A DNA stretch of 37,390 nucleotides from Gammaproteobacteria bacterium UBA1119. Lineage in GTDB: Bacteria > Pseudomonadota > Gammaproteobacteria > Pseudomonadales > Azotimanducaceae. The notes beneath the pieces are model-generated. The model worked only from the letters and a program-made list of their open reading frames with translations. It ran no database searches and was not told the DNA's origin. A program made the translations under genes and the position numbers. Shown in pieces: positions 8,552 through 21,599 of this stretch (the first letter of the stretch is position 1; each line of letters begins with the position of its first letter). The stretch spans positions 1 through 37,390 of the forward strand of contig DCBA01000048.1 in assembly GCA_002313255.1 (NCBI GenBank), read 5' to 3'.

Positions 8552-9256
8552 ATGCATGTAAGCGTTTATCGATACGTACCTGGCGAAGATGTGACACCAC
8601 GGATGCAGGACTATGAGATCGACATACCCGCAGGCCAGGATTTGATGGTGCTTGACGTTCTTCAGCTCGTTAAAGCCAAGGATCCAACGGTGGCGTACCG
8701 ACGTTCCTGTCGGGAAGGTGTGTGCGGATCAGACGGGATGAATATGAATGGAACCAACGGGTTGGCATGTAAAACGCCCGTGTCGGAGGTTGCTAACAAC
8801 AAGACGCTGGTGCTTAAGCCCCTTCCAGGTTTGCCGGTGGTCCGGGATCTGGTGGTGGATATGACACAGTTCTATGACCAGTACGAAAAAGTTGACCCGT
8901 ACCTCATCAACGAAGAGCCGCCGCCGGCGCGGGAACGATTGCAGTCGCCGGAGGAGCGTGCGGAACTCGATGGGCTATACGAGTGCATCTTGTGTGCGTG
9001 CTGTTCTACGTCTTGCCCTTCGTTTTGGTGGAACCCGGACAAATTCATTGGGCCAGCGGGGTTGCTTCAAGCCTATCGGTTTCTCGCAGACAGTCGCGAT
9101 ACTGCGACCGAAGAACGGCTATCAAAACTGGGCGATCCCTTTAGCGTGTTTCGATGCCGCGGCATCATGAATTGTGTAAGTGTCTGTCCGAAAGGTCTGA
9201 ATCCGACGCGCGCTATCGGTAAGATACGTTCATTACTGCTGGCGCGGGATTCCTGA
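8552..9256 (+). CDS. sdhB: Succinate dehydrogenase iron-sulfur subunit SdhB
   Basis: SdhB carries electrons from FAD to quinone through three iron-sulfur clusters. The 234-residue product shows the [2Fe-2S] ligands C53, C58, D61 and C73 in CREGVCGSDG...LAC; Asp as third ligand is as in E. coli. The [4Fe-4S]/[3Fe-4S] cysteines lie in CILCACCSTSCP (145-156) and CRGIMNCVSVCPKG (202-215). It begins two bases after the sdhA stop and closes the sdh block. A 44-bp gap without a recognisable Shine-Dalgarno sequence separates it from sucA. Confidence 0.98.
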   Translation: MHVSVYRYVPGEDVTPRMQDYEIDIPAGQDLMVLDVLQLVKAKDPTVAYRRSCREGVCGSDGMNMNGTNGLACKTPVSEVANNKTLVLKPLPGLPVVRDLVVDMTQFYDQYEKVDPYLINEEPPPARERLQSPEERAELDGLYECILCACCSTSCPSFWWNPDKFIGPAGLLQAYRFLADSRDTATEERLSKLGDPFSVFRCRGIMNCVSVCPKGLNPTRAIGKIRSLLLARDS

Positions 9257-9300
9257 AGACAGCGCATCCTATGTTTCATCTTTAAACGCGTTGAAGCGCC

Positions 9301-12135
9301 ATGGATGAAAACTATCTAGTTCGTATGCAACGGAGCTCCCATCTTTCCGGTGGAAGCGCGGCGTACATCGAGACGATGTACGAACAGTTTCTCGAAAATC
9401 CTAAGGTCGTTCCTGAAGGTTGGCGTGATTATTTTGAACTGCTGCCGATGGTGGACGGCGTAAGTGCGGATTTCCCCCACGGAGCGATCATTCGCCATTT
9501 CGAGCGTTTAGGCCGAAATCGTCTCAAAGCGCGACCTGAAAAGGTAAGCACAGAAGTTAGTTCTGAACACGAGCGTCAACAGGTTCGTGTTTTGGAGCTA
9601 ATCAGCGCGTACAGACATCGGGGACACCGTCGTGCCCGTATCGATCCGCTCAACATCTGGGTGCGGGATCCCGCCCCCGAACTTGACCTTGCATATCACA
9701 ATCTAACGGAAGGTGACCTCGACACTTTATTCCAGACGGGCTCCTCGCATTTTTTTGAAGACGGACAGGCGTCGTTGCGGGCAATTATTAAGGCGCTTGA
9801 AGACACCTACTGTCGAGCGCTTGGAACGGAGTACATGTTTATTACCGACGCTGGTGAACAGCTGTGGTTGCGTAAGCGACTTGAATCGGTACATGCAAGG
9901 CCGACGTTTTCAGAGGAGCACCGGCGTACGATCCTTGAACGCCTGATAGCGGCCGAAGGCCTCGAAAAATACTTACACAACAAATATCCGGGTACCAAAC
10001 GGTTTGGGCTTGAAGGCGGTGAGAGTCTGATTCCTATGTTGCATGAGGGTTTGCAGCGGTGTGGGTCACATGGTGTCGTGGAAACCGTTATCGGCATGGC
10101 GCATCGAGGTCGGTTGAATGTCTTGGTTAACGTCCTCGGAAAGCAGCCGGCGGACTTGTTCGATGAGTTCGACGGAAAAACACCGGAAGGGGATCGGACA
10201 GGAGACGTCAAATACCACCAAGGATTCTCTTCCAACGTTGAGACTGTTGGCGGGGAAATGCACGTGGCCCTGGTATTCAACCCGTCGCATCTCGAAATCG
10301 TCGGCCCGGTCGTTGAGGGATCGGTTCGGGCGCGCCAAGATCGGCGCCGGGACTACACGGGTGATCTTGTGGTCCCTCTCGTGATCCATGGCGATGCAGC
10401 ATTCGCGGGTCAAGGGGTGGTCATGGAAACGTTTCAGATGTCCCAGACCCGCGGTTTCCATACGGGTGGAACGATACACGTTATCGTCAACAATCAAATC
10501 GGTTTCACGACCCATCGTATTGACGACGCGCGGTCAAGTGAATATTGCAGCGAAATCGCGAAAATGGTTCGGGCACCGATCTTTCACGTTAACGGAGACG
10601 ACCCTGAAGCCGCTGTATTTGCCATGCAGTTAGCCGTGGATTACCGCATGGCTTTCCATAAAGACGTTGTCATCGATCTGGTCTGTTATCGACGGCGGGG
10701 ACACAACGAGGCTGAGGAGCCGATGAAGACGCAGCCATTAATGTACGCATCGATTCGCCGACATCCAACCGTGTGCTCCATCTATGCCGATCAACTACAC
10801 GTCGACCGTACGTTGCCGAGTTCTGAATCCGACCGATTGATTTTTCGGTATCGCGATCAGCTCGATTCGGGAGAACATGTCGCGCTTTCTTTGGTGCACG
10901 AGCCAAATACTGATCTCTTTGTCGACTGGCGACCTTATCTTGACCACGAGTGGACGGCGTCGGCGGATACAGGGTGTGATCTGACCCGCCTTCAGAAGCT
11001 AGCCGACGGTGTGAATAAGGTTCCGGAGGACTTCGTTTTGCACCGACAGGTACAAAGAATCTTTGAAGATCGGCGGCGCATGGCAGTTGGTGCGATGCCT
11101 ATCAATTGGGGATTCGCCGAGATACTGGCGTATGCGTCGCTGCTCGATCAAGGACACCCTGTCCGCTTGACGGGTCAGGACGTTGGCGTCGGAACCTTTT
11201 CGCATCGACACGCGGCGGTACACAATCAACGCGACGGCAAACGTCATATCCCGCTCAACCATCTTTCTGGGTCGCCCACGTTTGATATATACGATTCGTT
11301 GCTTTCGGAAGAAGCCGTACTTGCCTTTGAATATGGCTACGCGACGACGACTCCTGGAGCGTTGTGTATATGGGAAGCGCAGTTTGGGGACTTTGCAAAC
11401 GGAGCCCAAGTTGTGATCGATCAATTTGTTTCAAGTGGTGAGGCAAAATGGGAACGTCTGTGTGGGTTGGTTATGTTGCTTCCCCATGGCTACGAAGGCA
11501 TGGGTCCTGATCATTCTTCGGCCCGGCTCGAACGTTTTTTGCAGCTCTCGGCTGAACACAACATGCAGATTTGTCTCCCGACGACGCCGGCGCAAATGTT
11601 TCACATGCTTCGGCGTCAAGTTATCCGGCCGCTACGTAAACCGCTCATTGTCTTGACGCCCAAAAGTCTTCTCAGGCATAAGCTCGCCGTTTCGGCGTTG
11701 GAGGATCTGACCGCTGGTCAGTTCCACACAGTTCTGGGTGAAATTGATGCTGTGGACCCGGGTCACGTGGATCGCCTGGTCCTGTGCTCAGGCAAGATCT
11801 ACTACGATCTCTTGGAACAACGCCGCAAAGAGGGCGCAGAAAATATAGCAATCGTTCGGCTGGAGCAGTTGTACCCATTTCCCGAACGCGACTTGGGGCA
11901 AGTCATCGCCCCGCTTCGAAATATCAAAGACGTTGTTTGGTGTCAGGAGGAACCCATGAACCAGGGCGCGTGGTATTCCAGCCAACACCACATACGCCGA
12001 GTCATTTTGGACCACAATGATAAGCTCTATCTGACGTATGCAGGACGCGAAGGGTTTGCCGCCGCGGCTGGCGGGTACGTGACCAAACACATCGAACGAC
12101 AACAGCGGTTGATAAGAGAGGCGTTGTTCGATTGA
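9301..12135 (+). CDS. sucA: 2-Oxoglutarate dehydrogenase E1 component
   Basis: E1 decarboxylates 2-oxoglutarate using thiamine diphosphate and passes the succinyl group to lipoylated E2. The 944-residue product has the expected length. The N-terminal E2-docking segment ([13 protein letters not shown], about 22-34) is present. The core shows [31 protein letters not shown], the TPP-site NNQIGFTT, and [12 protein letters not shown], all typical of homodimeric OGDH E1. The C-terminal transketolase-like domain includes [19 protein letters not shown]. It follows sdhB and precedes sucB, lpd and sucCD, so E1, E2, E3 and succinyl-CoA synthetase are co-directional. No clear ribosome-binding site is seen before the ATG. 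Confidence 0.98.
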   Translation: MDENYLVRMQRSSHLSGGSAAYIETMYEQFLENPKVVPEGWRDYFELLPMVDGVSADFPHGAIIRHFERLGRNRLKARPEKVSTEVSSEHERQQVRVLELISAYRHRGHRRARIDPLNIWVRDPAPELDLAYHNLTEGDLDTLFQTGSSHFFEDGQASLRAIIKALEDTYCRALGTEYMFITDAGEQLWLRKRLESVHARPTFSEEHRRTILERLIAAEGLEKYLHNKYPGTKRFGLEGGESLIPMLHEGLQRCGSHGVVETVIGMAHRGRLNVLVNVLGKQPADLFDEFDGKTPEGDRTGDVKYHQGFSSNVETVGGEMHVALVFNPSHLEIVGPVVEGSVRARQDRRRDYTGDLVVPLVIHGDAAFAGQGVVMETFQMSQTRGFHTGGTIHVIVNNQIGFTTHRIDDARSSEYCSEIAKMVRAPIFHVNGDDPEAAVFAMQLAVDYRMAFHKDVVIDLVCYRRRGHNEAEEPMKTQPLMYASIRRHPTVCSIYADQLHVDRTLPSSESDRLIFRYRDQLDSGEHVALSLVHEPNTDLFVDWRPYLDHEWTASADTGCDLTRLQKLADGVNKVPEDFVLHRQVQRIFEDRRRMAVGAMPINWGFAEILAYASLLDQGHPVRLTGQDVGVGTFSHRHAAVHNQRDGKRHIPLNHLSGSPTFDIYDSLLSEEAVLAFEYGYATTTPGALCIWEAQFGDFANGAQVVIDQFVSSGEAKWERLCGLVMLLPHGYEGMGPDHSSARLERFLQLSAEHNMQICLPTTPAQMFHMLRRQVIRPLRKPLIVLTPKSLLRHKLAVSALEDLTAGQFHTVLGEIDAVDPGHVDRLVLCSGKIYYDLLEQRRKEGAENIAIVRLEQLYPFPERDLGQVIAPLRNIKDVVWCQEEPMNQGAWYSSQHHIRRVILDHNDKLYLTYAGREGFAAAAGGYVTKHIERQQRLIREALFD

Positions 12136-12137
12136 CG

Positions 12138-12175
12138 ATGAGTGCGCCAACGCGGCTCATCCACGGAAAGTTAGT

Positions 12176-12179
<4 letters not shown>
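12138..12179 (+). CDS. 13-codon mini-ORF bridging sucA and sucB
   Basis: ATG at 12138 comes two bases after the sucA stop. Thirteen sense codons ([13 protein letters not shown]) run to TGA at 12177-12179, which overlaps the sucB ATG as ATGA. The gap between sucA and sucB is therefore fully spanned by a frame placed as if for stop-start coupling. No strong Shine-Dalgarno sequence precedes it; sucB has its own GGAAAG at about eight bases. The peptide resembles nothing I recognise. It may be chance. Confidence 0.3.
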
Positions 12180-14831
<2,652 letters not shown>

Positions 14832-14886
14832 TGGGAGTTGTGTAGCGTCCGTTTAAGGCGTGGCATGTTCGGGGGAACAACATTCA

Positions 14887-16056
14887 ATGAATCTTCACGA
14901 GTACCAGGCGAAGCGTCTTTTTGCCGATTATGGATTACCCGTTTCGGTTGGGTATGCGGTTGACACACCGGACGAGGCTGTCGCTGCAGCAGAACGTATC
15001 GGGGGTACGGCGTGGGTCTGTAAGGTGCAAGTCCACGCGGGCGGTCGTGGTAATGCTGGGGGTGTCCAGCTCGTGGATTCAACCGACGAAGTGCGTTCGT
15101 TCGCAGAACGATGGCTCGGCACGCGACTAGTTACGGTGCAAACAGATGAGGATGGGCAGCCTGTGAACCAAATCTACATCGAGGCTCGCACAGGCATCGA
15201 ACGGGAGTTGTATCTAGGGGCCGTGATCGACCGGAGCAGTAGCCGCATTGTTGTGATGGCCTCCAAGGATGGTGGAGTCGAAATTGAGAAGGTGGCCGAA
15301 GAAACCCCCGAGAAGATTTTCCGCGTCCCTATCGACCCATTCGTTGGAGCGCAGTCGTTTCAGGGTAGGGATATGGCATTTCAGCTGGGTATGGAAGGAA
15401 ATCAAGTAAGTCAATTTACTAATTTATTCAACAATTTAATGAATTTATTTATTAAATTAGATTGCTCGTTGGTTGAAATCAATCCATTGGTGATTACCGA
15501 CGCGGGCGATGTCCACTGCCTGGACGCGAAGATTAATGTGGACGGCAACGCGTTATACCGCCAAGACGGTCTTCGTTCGATGCGAGATATCTCGCAGGAG
15601 GATGCGCGGGAAGTCCAGGCCGACGCCTTCGGGCTCAACTACGTCGCTTTGGATGGCGACATCGGGTGCATGGTCAACGGCGCGGGTCTTGCGATGGGTA
15701 CCATGGATTTGGTCAAGTTGCACGGTGGAAATCCAGCGAACTTCCTCGATGTTGGCGGAGGGGCTAGTCAAGAGGCCGTCGCTGAGGCGTTCAAGATTAT
15801 TCTTTCCGACACCAATGTTCGTGCCGTCCTTATCAACATTTTTGGTGGCATCGTTTCTTGTGCAACCATTGCGGAAGGGATCATTGCGGCGATTGAAGAG
15901 ATAGGTGTTGGCGTTCCCGTGGTGGTGAGATTCGAAGGGAATAGTGCCGATCGAGGATCCGACAGACTGGCCGCGAGCGGACTTAATCTCATTGCCGCCA
16001 GCTCACTGGTGGACGCCGCTGAAAAAGCGATTTCGGCTGCGGGAGGTTCGGCATGA
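14887..16056 (+). CDS. sucC: Succinyl-CoA synthetase beta subunit
   Basis: The beta subunit binds the nucleotide in an ATP-grasp fold and, with SucD, makes ATP (or GTP) while splitting succinyl-CoA. The 389-residue product starts [16 protein letters not shown], the family N-terminus, so ATG 14887 is preferred over a GTG at 14860. Other motifs are [22 protein letters not shown] and [18 protein letters not shown]-rich run (GGGGGA) is about ten bases upstream. Oddity: 15411-15460 is only 6/50 G+C by direct count, with TTA as the sole leucine codon in that stretch, unlike the flanking DNA; the protein frame is intact. Its end overlaps sucD by four bases. Confidence 0.97.
   Translation: MNLHEYQAKRLFADYGLPVSVGYAVDTPDEAVAAAERIGGTAWVCKVQVHAGGRGNAGGVQLVDSTDEVRSFAERWLGTRLVTVQTDEDGQPVNQIYIEARTGIERELYLGAVIDRSSSRIVVMASKDGGVEIEKVAEETPEKIFRVPIDPFVGAQSFQGRDMAFQLGMEGNQVSQFTNLFNNLMNLFIKLDCSLVEINPLVITDAGDVHCLDAKINVDGNALYRQDGLRSMRDISQEDAREVQADAFGLNYVALDGDIGCMVNGAGLAMGTMDLVKLHGGNPANFLDVGGGASQEAVAEAFKIILSDTNVRAVLINIFGGIVSCATIAEGIIAAIEEIGVGVPVVVRFEGNSADRGSDRLAASGLNLIAASSLVDAAEKAISAAGGSA
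15405..15462 (+). other. AT-rich in-frame island within sucC
   Basis: A stretch of about 58 bases has very low G+C (6 of 50 bases in 15411-15460) within otherwise balanced coding DNA. It encodes the [12 protein letters not shown]... segment just before EINPLV. It uses TTA, AAT and ATT-type codons throughout, and includes an 8-bp inverted repeat CTAATTTA (15419-15426) / TAAATTAG (15453-15460). The reading frame and family alignment are kept. Confidence 0.6.
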
Positions 16057-16928
16057 GCATCTTGGTCAACCGTGCGACCCGAGTGATTTGTCAGGGTTTT
16101 ACGGGGTCTCAGGGAACGTTGCATTCTGAACAAGCCCTTGCGTACGGGACTCAGTTGGTTGGCGGTGTGACGCCTGGTAAAGGTGGTAGCTACCATCTGG
16201 GCTTGCCCGTTTTCGATAGCGTTCGCGTGGCCGTGGAAGAGACCAATGCAAACGCAACGGTAATTTATGTCCCTGCCGCGTACTGCAAAGATTCGATACT
16301 GGAAGCTATCGACGCGGGCATCGAGTTAATCGTATGTATTACCGAAGGCATTCCCACACTCGATATGCTCGAGGTTAAAGCCTGTATTGGGATCGCGGGG
16401 GCTCGACTGATTGGTCCCAATTGTCCCGGTGTAATCACGCCCGGCGAGTGCAAAATTGGCATCATGCCAGGCGACATCCATTTGCCTGGCAAAGTCGGCG
16501 TTGTATCGCGTTCGGGGACGCTGACTTATGAAGCGGTCAAGCAAACGACGGACAAGGGCTATGGACAGACAACGTGCGTGGGAATCGGTGGTGACCCCAT
16601 ACCGGGAACGCACTTCGTTGATGTATTGGGTCTTTTCCAGCAAGACGATGCTACCGAAGCCGTCGTTATGGTTGGAGAAATTGGAGGTACGGCCGAGGAG
16701 GAAGCTGCTGAATTTATCAAAACGGAGGTGCGAAAACCGGTGGTCGCATATATCGCAGGTGTAACCGCACCGCCTGGTAAACGAATGGGGCATGCGGGCG
16801 CGATTATCGCTGGCGGAAAGGGGACTGCGCACGAGAAATTCACCGCGTTAGAGGCGGCGGGAGTTCGAACAGTGAAGAGTCTGGCCGATATTGGCGAGGC
16901 GTTGGCAGAAGTTACGGGCTGGGAGTAG
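16053..16928 (+). CDS. sucD: Succinyl-CoA synthetase alpha subunit
   Basis: The alpha subunit binds CoA and carries the phosphohistidine. The 291-residue product has the CoA-binding [19 protein letters not shown] region (15-33), [20 protein letters not shown] (121-140), [11 protein letters not shown] (152-162) and the phosphorylated H247 in [16 protein letters not shown]. The ATG overlaps the sucC stop (ATGA). Only three bases separate its TAG from the htpG ATG, so the TCA operon seems to run into the chaperone gene. Confidence 0.98.
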   Translation: MSILVNRATRVICQGFTGSQGTLHSEQALAYGTQLVGGVTPGKGGSYHLGLPVFDSVRVAVEETNANATVIYVPAAYCKDSILEAIDAGIELIVCITEGIPTLDMLEVKACIGIAGARLIGPNCPGVITPGECKIGIMPGDIHLPGKVGVVSRSGTLTYEAVKQTTDKGYGQTTCVGIGGDPIPGTHFVDVLGLFQQDDATEAVVMVGEIGGTAEEEAAEFIKTEVRKPVVAYIAGVTAPPGKRMGHAGAIIAGGKGTAHEKFTALEAAGVRTVKSLADIGEALAEVTGWE

Positions 16929-16931
16929 GCG

Positions 16932-18773
16932 ATGACAGCGGAAACACATGGCTTTCAAACCGAGGCGCGGAAGTTACTGCAACTGATGATCAATTCCCTG
17001 TACTCGAACAAGGAAATCTTTTTGCGGGAGTTGATATCTAACGCGTCGGACGCAATCGACCGGTTGCGGTTCGAAGCGTTGGAACGACCGGAGCTATCCG
17101 AGACAGATCCGGACTACCGAATTTTGATTGAATTCGACAAGGACGCGGGAACGCTGGCGGTAGAAGACAATGGCATCGGTATGTCCAGACAGGAAGTCAT
17201 CGAGAATCTAGGCACTATTGCCCGCTCCGGCACTGAAGAATTTTTCGCCAACCTTACCGGTGATCAGCAGCAAGATTCGACATTAATTGGCCAGTTCGGT
17301 GTTGGTTTTTATAGCGCGTTCATTGTTGCCGATGAGGTCCAGGTGCTTACCCAGAAAGCTGGAGAAGAGCGGGGGACGAGTTGGAAATCCAGTGGCGAAG
17401 ACGACTTCGTTGTTGACCAGGTGGACACAAGCCGTGGCACGCGCGTGGAGCTCAAGTTAAAACAGGATGCGTTGGAATTCGCCGATGGGTTCAGGTTACG
17501 AAATATTGTCCGGCGATACAGTGATCACATTGGTATACCGGTGGAAATGCCAAAAGGCGACGACGAAGCGAGTGACGAAACGGAGGTCGTCAATTCCGCC
17601 AAAGCGCTTTGGGCCCGATCTCGATCTGAGGTTTCAGATACCGAGTATCAGGAGTTCTACAAACACATCTCTCATGATTTTGAAGACCCCACCACGTGGT
17701 CGCATAATCGAGTCGAAGGCAAGCTTGAGTATACGAGTTTGCTCTACGTGCCCGCGCGTGCGCCATTCGATTTATGGAATCGCGAGTTACCGAGAGGGCT
17801 CAAACTCTATGTGCAGCGGGTCTTCATTATGGATGAGGCGGATCAATTCTTGCCGCTATACCTTCGCTTCATACGCGGCGTCGTTGACTCCAATGACCTG
17901 CCACTCAATGTATCGCGTGAATTGTTGCAACATTCAGAGCATGTGCTTTCGATTAGGAACGCGCTAACCAAGCGGGTGCTCGACATGCTGGGCAAAATGG
18001 CGGAAGAGGATCGGGAGAAGTATGGTGTATTTTGGGACGAGTTTGGACAAGTGCTTAAGGAAGGGGCTGGAGAAGATGCAGCCAACCGTGATCTCCTACT
18101 TAAGCTCATGCGCTTTACGTCGACGGCGGACGAGTCCTCAGACCAGCGTATTTCGCTTGCGATGTATAAGGATCGAGCCAAAGCGGCACAAAAAACGATC
18201 TACTATGTGTTGGGCGACAATCTCACGACGGCGCGCCAAAGCCCGCATCTCGAAGTATTTAAACAGCAGAAAGTTGAAGTGTTGTTGTTGTCGGACCGAG
18301 TCGACGAATGGCTGATGTCGTTTCTAACGGAGTTCGATGGTTGGTCGTTTCAAGACGTTATGCGCGGTGAACTCGATCTACCTGAGCTGGAGAAGCCTGA
18401 GAATTTGGATGACGATTCTCTAGTCCAGCGGATTCAGGAGGTGTTGGGAGAGAAGGTCGAATCCGTGCGGCGGTCGACCAGACTCACCGATTCGGCGTCG
18501 TGCCTTGTCCTTGGCGACGACGATGTTGGACATCAAATGCGCCGTATCATGGAGACCACGGGTCAATCAGTACCAAACTCCAAACCGCACTTTGAGATTA
18601 ACGGCGACCATCCTCTGGTCCAACGATTGGACACCGAATCTGACGAAGATAGATTTAGCGACATGGTTCTGATTCTCTTTGATCAGGCCTCGCTGGCGGA
18701 TGGGACCGTATTGCTTGAGCCCGGCGAATACGTGCATCGTATTAATCGCCTTCTCCTGAATCTCTTGGAATAA
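16932..18773 (+). CDS. htpG: Hsp90-family molecular chaperone HtpG
   Basis: HtpG is the cytosolic bacterial Hsp90, an ATP-driven dimeric chaperone. The 613-residue product has the GHKL ATPase with catalytic E33 and N37 in [18 protein letters not shown] (79-84) and [11 protein letters not shown] (120-130). The middle domain follows with [18 protein letters not shown], then the C-terminal dimerisation domain. It lacks the eukaryotic MEEVD tail, as expected. GGGAG near the sucD stop serves as its ribosome-binding site. Being three bases behind sucD is unusual; htpG commonly stands alone under heat-shock control, and no separate promoter can be seen in the gap. Confidence 0.98.
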   Translation: MTAETHGFQTEARKLLQLMINSLYSNKEIFLRELISNASDAIDRLRFEALERPELSETDPDYRILIEFDKDAGTLAVEDNGIGMSRQEVIENLGTIARSGTEEFFANLTGDQQQDSTLIGQFGVGFYSAFIVADEVQVLTQKAGEERGTSWKSSGEDDFVVDQVDTSRGTRVELKLKQDALEFADGFRLRNIVRRYSDHIGIPVEMPKGDDEASDETEVVNSAKALWARSRSEVSDTEYQEFYKHISHDFEDPTTWSHNRVEGKLEYTSLLYVPARAPFDLWNRELPRGLKLYVQRVFIMDEADQFLPLYLRFIRGVVDSNDLPLNVSRELLQHSEHVLSIRNALTKRVLDMLGKMAEEDREKYGVFWDEFGQVLKEGAGEDAANRDLLLKLMRFTSTADESSDQRISLAMYKDRAKAAQKTIYYVLGDNLTTARQSPHLEVFKQQKVEVLLLSDRVDEWLMSFLTEFDGWSFQDVMRGELDLPELEKPENLDDDSLVQRIQEVLGEKVESVRRSTRLTDSASCLVLGDDDVGHQMRRIMETTGQSVPNSKPHFEINGDHPLVQRLDTESDEDRFSDMVLILFDQASLADGTVLLEPGEYVHRINRLLLNLLE

Positions 18774-18782
18774 GGTAGTAAC

Positions 18783-19808
18783 TTGCAAGTAGCGATAATT
18801 GGATCGGGTAACTTCGGCACGGCCATTGCGAATATTGTTTCTGGGAACGGTGTGCCAGCGTATTTGTGGATGCGTGATCCGCAACAATTTGCGGAGATCG
18901 AAAAGTACGGCGAGAATCGCCGCTATCTGCGTGGTTATCCGCTTGAGGAGAAAGTTACACCCACCCTGGATCTTCAGTTGGCTGTGTCCGAAAGCGAGTT
19001 ACTATTTGTCACAGTTCCAAGCGCCTCCTTTAGAGAAATGTCGATCGAGTTGGCTCCTTTTGTCACCAAAGGGACGTACATCGTTAGCGGGACGAAAGGC
19101 GTGGAGGCTCCGAATTTTAAATTGATGAGTCAGATCTTAGAGGAAGAATTACCGGGTCGGCGAATTGGAGTCATTAGTGGCCCCAATATCGCTGAAGAAA
19201 TAGCGGGTGGACACTTCACGGGAACCGTTGTCGCTAGTCGCGACCCTAAGCTGTGTCAGTGTGTTCAGATGGTATTTGCGAGCGATACCTTTCGCGTCTA
19301 TTCGAGCGAAGATATCTATGGTGTCGAGTTGGGTGGTGCGCTCAAGAATATTTATGCGATCGTTTGCGGAATGGCCGCTCGACTTGAAGTTGGTCAAAAC
19401 ACAATCGCGATGCTGATTACGAGAGGTCTAGCGGAGATGAGCCGATTCGCCGAATCGATGGGTGCCAATCCCCATACGTTTTTGGGGTTGGCGGGCGTTG
19501 GCGATCTGATGGTGACGTGCACGTCACCACTTTCTCGGAATTATCAATTGGGATTCCGGATCGCGGGTGGTCTGTCGCTTCACGAAGCGATGGATGAGTT
19601 GGGTAAGTTAGCGGAAGGCGTCAACACGTTGCACGTCGTGCATCAAAAACGCGAAAAGTTGGGTGTAAACATGCCGTTAGCCGAAGCTCTCTTCCGTGTA
19701 TTGTTCGAACACGGGTCCATGGATGAAGTCATCAATGGATTGATGACGGGTGAGCAGCAACTTGACGTTGAGTTCGCGAAGCCAACGACTTGGGGCACGA
19801 CAAATTGA
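18783..19808 (+). CDS. gpsA: Glycerol-3-phosphate dehydrogenase [NAD(P)+]
   Basis: GpsA reduces dihydroxyacetone phosphate to sn-glycerol 3-phosphate, the backbone for phospholipids. The 341-residue product has an N-terminal dinucleotide motif GSGNFGTAIA, SGTKGVE, SGPNIAEEIAGG, the catalytic K188 in GGALKNIYAI, and GVGDLMVTCTSPLSRNYQLG. The start is TTG at 18783, with AAGGTAG just downstream of the htpG stop as ribosome-binding site; no ATG alternative keeps the Rossmann strand. It lies nine bases after htpG, and its stop overlaps the TTG start of the next gene. Confidence 0.96.
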   Translation: MQVAIIGSGNFGTAIANIVSGNGVPAYLWMRDPQQFAEIEKYGENRRYLRGYPLEEKVTPTLDLQLAVSESELLFVTVPSASFREMSIELAPFVTKGTYIVSGTKGVEAPNFKLMSQILEEELPGRRIGVISGPNIAEEIAGGHFTGTVVASRDPKLCQCVQMVFASDTFRVYSSEDIYGVELGGALKNIYAIVCGMAARLEVGQNTIAMLITRGLAEMSRFAESMGANPHTFLGLAGVGDLMVTCTSPLSRNYQLGFRIAGGLSLHEAMDELGKLAEGVNTLHVVHQKREKLGVNMPLAEALFRVLFEHGSMDEVINGLMTGEQQLDVEFAKPTTWGTTN

Positions 19809-20710
19809 AATGGTCGCCGCTCGTAATTGTTTTCGCCGTGTCCACGTTGGCGAATGTAGATGTCCCGGAATCTTTTGATGTTCGTGGGGTCGATCGGTTT
19901 CCTCGGTCGTGGATAGTGTTGTTCGAAGCGGCCGAAGAATCACGACCCCACGAATTTATTGTCGGTCCGGTTGACAAGATGGGTCAAGAAGTTCGGTTCG
20001 AACATGCGATCCGTGTTGAGGGCGAGAAAATTCGCGTCACTTACCAGATTCCTCCTGGTTTTCAACTGGCCGAGGTGCTTGAACATTACGAAAAGCAAAT
20101 GCGTCGGACGGCCGACAAGGTCCTATTCCGGTGTCATGGTCCCGCTTGCGGACGCTCTTCAATTTGGGCGAACGACGTTTTTGGAATACGCCTGATGACT
20201 GCCCCAAATAGGAATCAATATTACCTTGCGGCGACATTCACAGCGGATGAGCAGCAATCGTTGGTCGCGGTTTATCTCGTCGAACGCGGGAACAAACGAA
20301 TCTATGTCCACGTCGAGCAGATCTTAACGGGTGCGCGCTTTGATTTTGACGGGAATCGCAATATTGCCGAGCGGTTAGCAAAACGCGGATTCGTTCGAAT
20401 CGATGGGATTGTCCCAAACGGGCAAGGTGCGTTGGACGAAAATCAGCTCGAACAATTGGATGTACTGGCGGAATCGCTGACGAGTTTCGCTGGACAACAA
20501 GTTTATGTGGTCTGTCACCTGTATGGATCCATGAAAGTCGACAAGCTTCTTGAACGATCAGAGGAGTGCGCCGAACTTGCGGCAGAACGAATCGCAGAAG
20601 TTAGCGGTGTGACTACGATACCGTTTGGCACGGGTCCGATGGCACCAACGGAAGAATCAACCGACTCAAGACTTGAGCTTGTGCTTCCAAGCCGTCTCCG
20701 GAGTGAATGA
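19805..20710 (+). CDS. DUF4892 domain protein with OmpA-like C-terminal region, predicted exported
   Basis: Function unknown. I recognise the DUF4892 pattern known from pseudomonads: a region around 100-140 with C110 and C115 in FRCHGPACGRSSIWANDVFG. A C-terminal half (about 175-295) resembles an OmpA-like fold, with IDGIVPNGQGAL, a RSEECAELAAERI helix and SRLELVLP at the end. The start is most likely TTG 19805, overlapping the gpsA stop as TTGA; it gives a signal-peptide-like N-terminus (Lys, then a hydrophobic core through ANVDVPES). An in-frame TTG at 19790 would add five residues. The two cysteines could form a disulfide in the periplasm. The product is 301 residues. Its stop overlaps the prmB GTG. 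The operon position says little about its job. Confidence 0.8.
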   Translation: MKWSPLVIVFAVSTLANVDVPESFDVRGVDRFPRSWIVLFEAAEESRPHEFIVGPVDKMGQEVRFEHAIRVEGEKIRVTYQIPPGFQLAEVLEHYEKQMRRTADKVLFRCHGPACGRSSIWANDVFGIRLMTAPNRNQYYLAATFTADEQQSLVAVYLVERGNKRIYVHVEQILTGARFDFDGNRNIAERLAKRGFVRIDGIVPNGQGALDENQLEQLDVLAESLTSFAGQQVYVVCHLYGSMKVDKLLERSEECAELAAERIAEVSGVTTIPFGTGPMAPTEESTDSRLELVLPSRLRSE

Positions 20711-21590
20711 AGAATATAGAAGTCCCGCTGGGACCGAGGCGTTGGTGCGGCATGTTGCAAATCGGTTAGAACGGGCTTCGGATATCTATTATGGCCACGG
20801 ATCCGATAGTGCGCACATGGAAGCCTGGGTGCTGGTACATGGTCTTCTTATGCAACGGGTCAGCGACTCGATTGATGAGGCGTTTGAACGGTGCGTAGAA
20901 GATTGTGTGTCCCTTCGTCTCGGTGATCGGGTACCGGTCGCGTATCTGACTGGGTTGGCTTGGTACTTCAATCGATGGTTCGAAGTTGAACGCGGCGTGA
21001 TGATACCGCGCTCGCCAATCGGCGAAATCATCGAGACTAATTTGCGACCGTGGTTGAGAGAGCCTCCTGATCGTATTATGGATCTCTGTTGCGGGACGGG
21101 ATGTCTCGGCGTGATGGCGGCATTGGCATTTCCAGAAGCCTCCGTCACGTTGATAGATATTGATGAGCGAGCGTTGTCGTCGGCGAGATCGAATGTTTTG
21201 CGACATGGTGTGTCCGACAATGTTGAGATTCTTCGGTCGGATTTGTTTGATCAATTAGAGCCGAATGTTTTCGACGTCATCATTGCCAATCCTCCCTACG
21301 TTTCGGCCGACGAATTTGAGCACCTGCCGGAAGAGTATGCGTATGAACCAAGGGCGGGTCTGGCCTCTGGCCATGACGGGCTCGCGTGTTGGAGATCGAT
21401 CCTTAGCGAGATTGGCAAGTGGATGTCACCCAAAGGGGTTTTGGTTGGCGAAACCGGCAGCGCAACAGCAGGCTTTTTGAACGCGTTTCCGTCGTACGAT
21501 ATTACTTGGCCGGTACTTGAGTATGCGGTCCGACGGGAGGACGGGGGGTTCGGCGTTTTCGTGGCCGACGCGGAAACATTCTTGCGGTAA
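20703..21590 (+). CDS. prmB: Ribosomal protein uL3 N5-glutamine methyltransferase PrmB
   Basis: PrmB methylates a glutamine of ribosomal protein L3 using S-adenosylmethionine. The 295-residue product has the PrmB-type N-terminal helical region with IYYGHGSD, then RVPVAYLTGLAWYF and PRSPIGE. The SAM fold carries MDLCCGTGCLGV, and the catalytic NPPY is at 196-199, followed by HLPEEYAYEPRAGLASG. GTG at 20703 is chosen because it starts just before the family N-terminus and overlaps the upstream TGA; an earlier frame opening at 20625 lies wholly inside the previous gene. The IYYGHG and YEPRAGL motifs separate it from the related release-factor enzyme PrmC. aroC follows after nine bases, as in many gammaproteobacteria. 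Confidence 0.95.
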   Translation: MNEEYRSPAGTEALVRHVANRLERASDIYYGHGSDSAHMEAWVLVHGLLMQRVSDSIDEAFERCVEDCVSLRLGDRVPVAYLTGLAWYFNRWFEVERGVMIPRSPIGEIIETNLRPWLREPPDRIMDLCCGTGCLGVMAALAFPEASVTLIDIDERALSSARSNVLRHGVSDNVEILRSDLFDQLEPNVFDVIIANPPYVSADEFEHLPEEYAYEPRAGLASGHDGLACWRSILSEIGKWMSPKGVLVGETGSATAGFLNAFPSYDITWPVLEYAVRREDGGFGVFVADAETFLR

Positions 21591-21599
21591 GCTGACGGG

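Noticed and set aside
15411..15460. AT-rich part of sucC as an insertion or frameshifted remnant
   Set aside because: The frame is continuous and the protein segment aligns with the usual SucC residues before EINPLV, so the gene is not interrupted.
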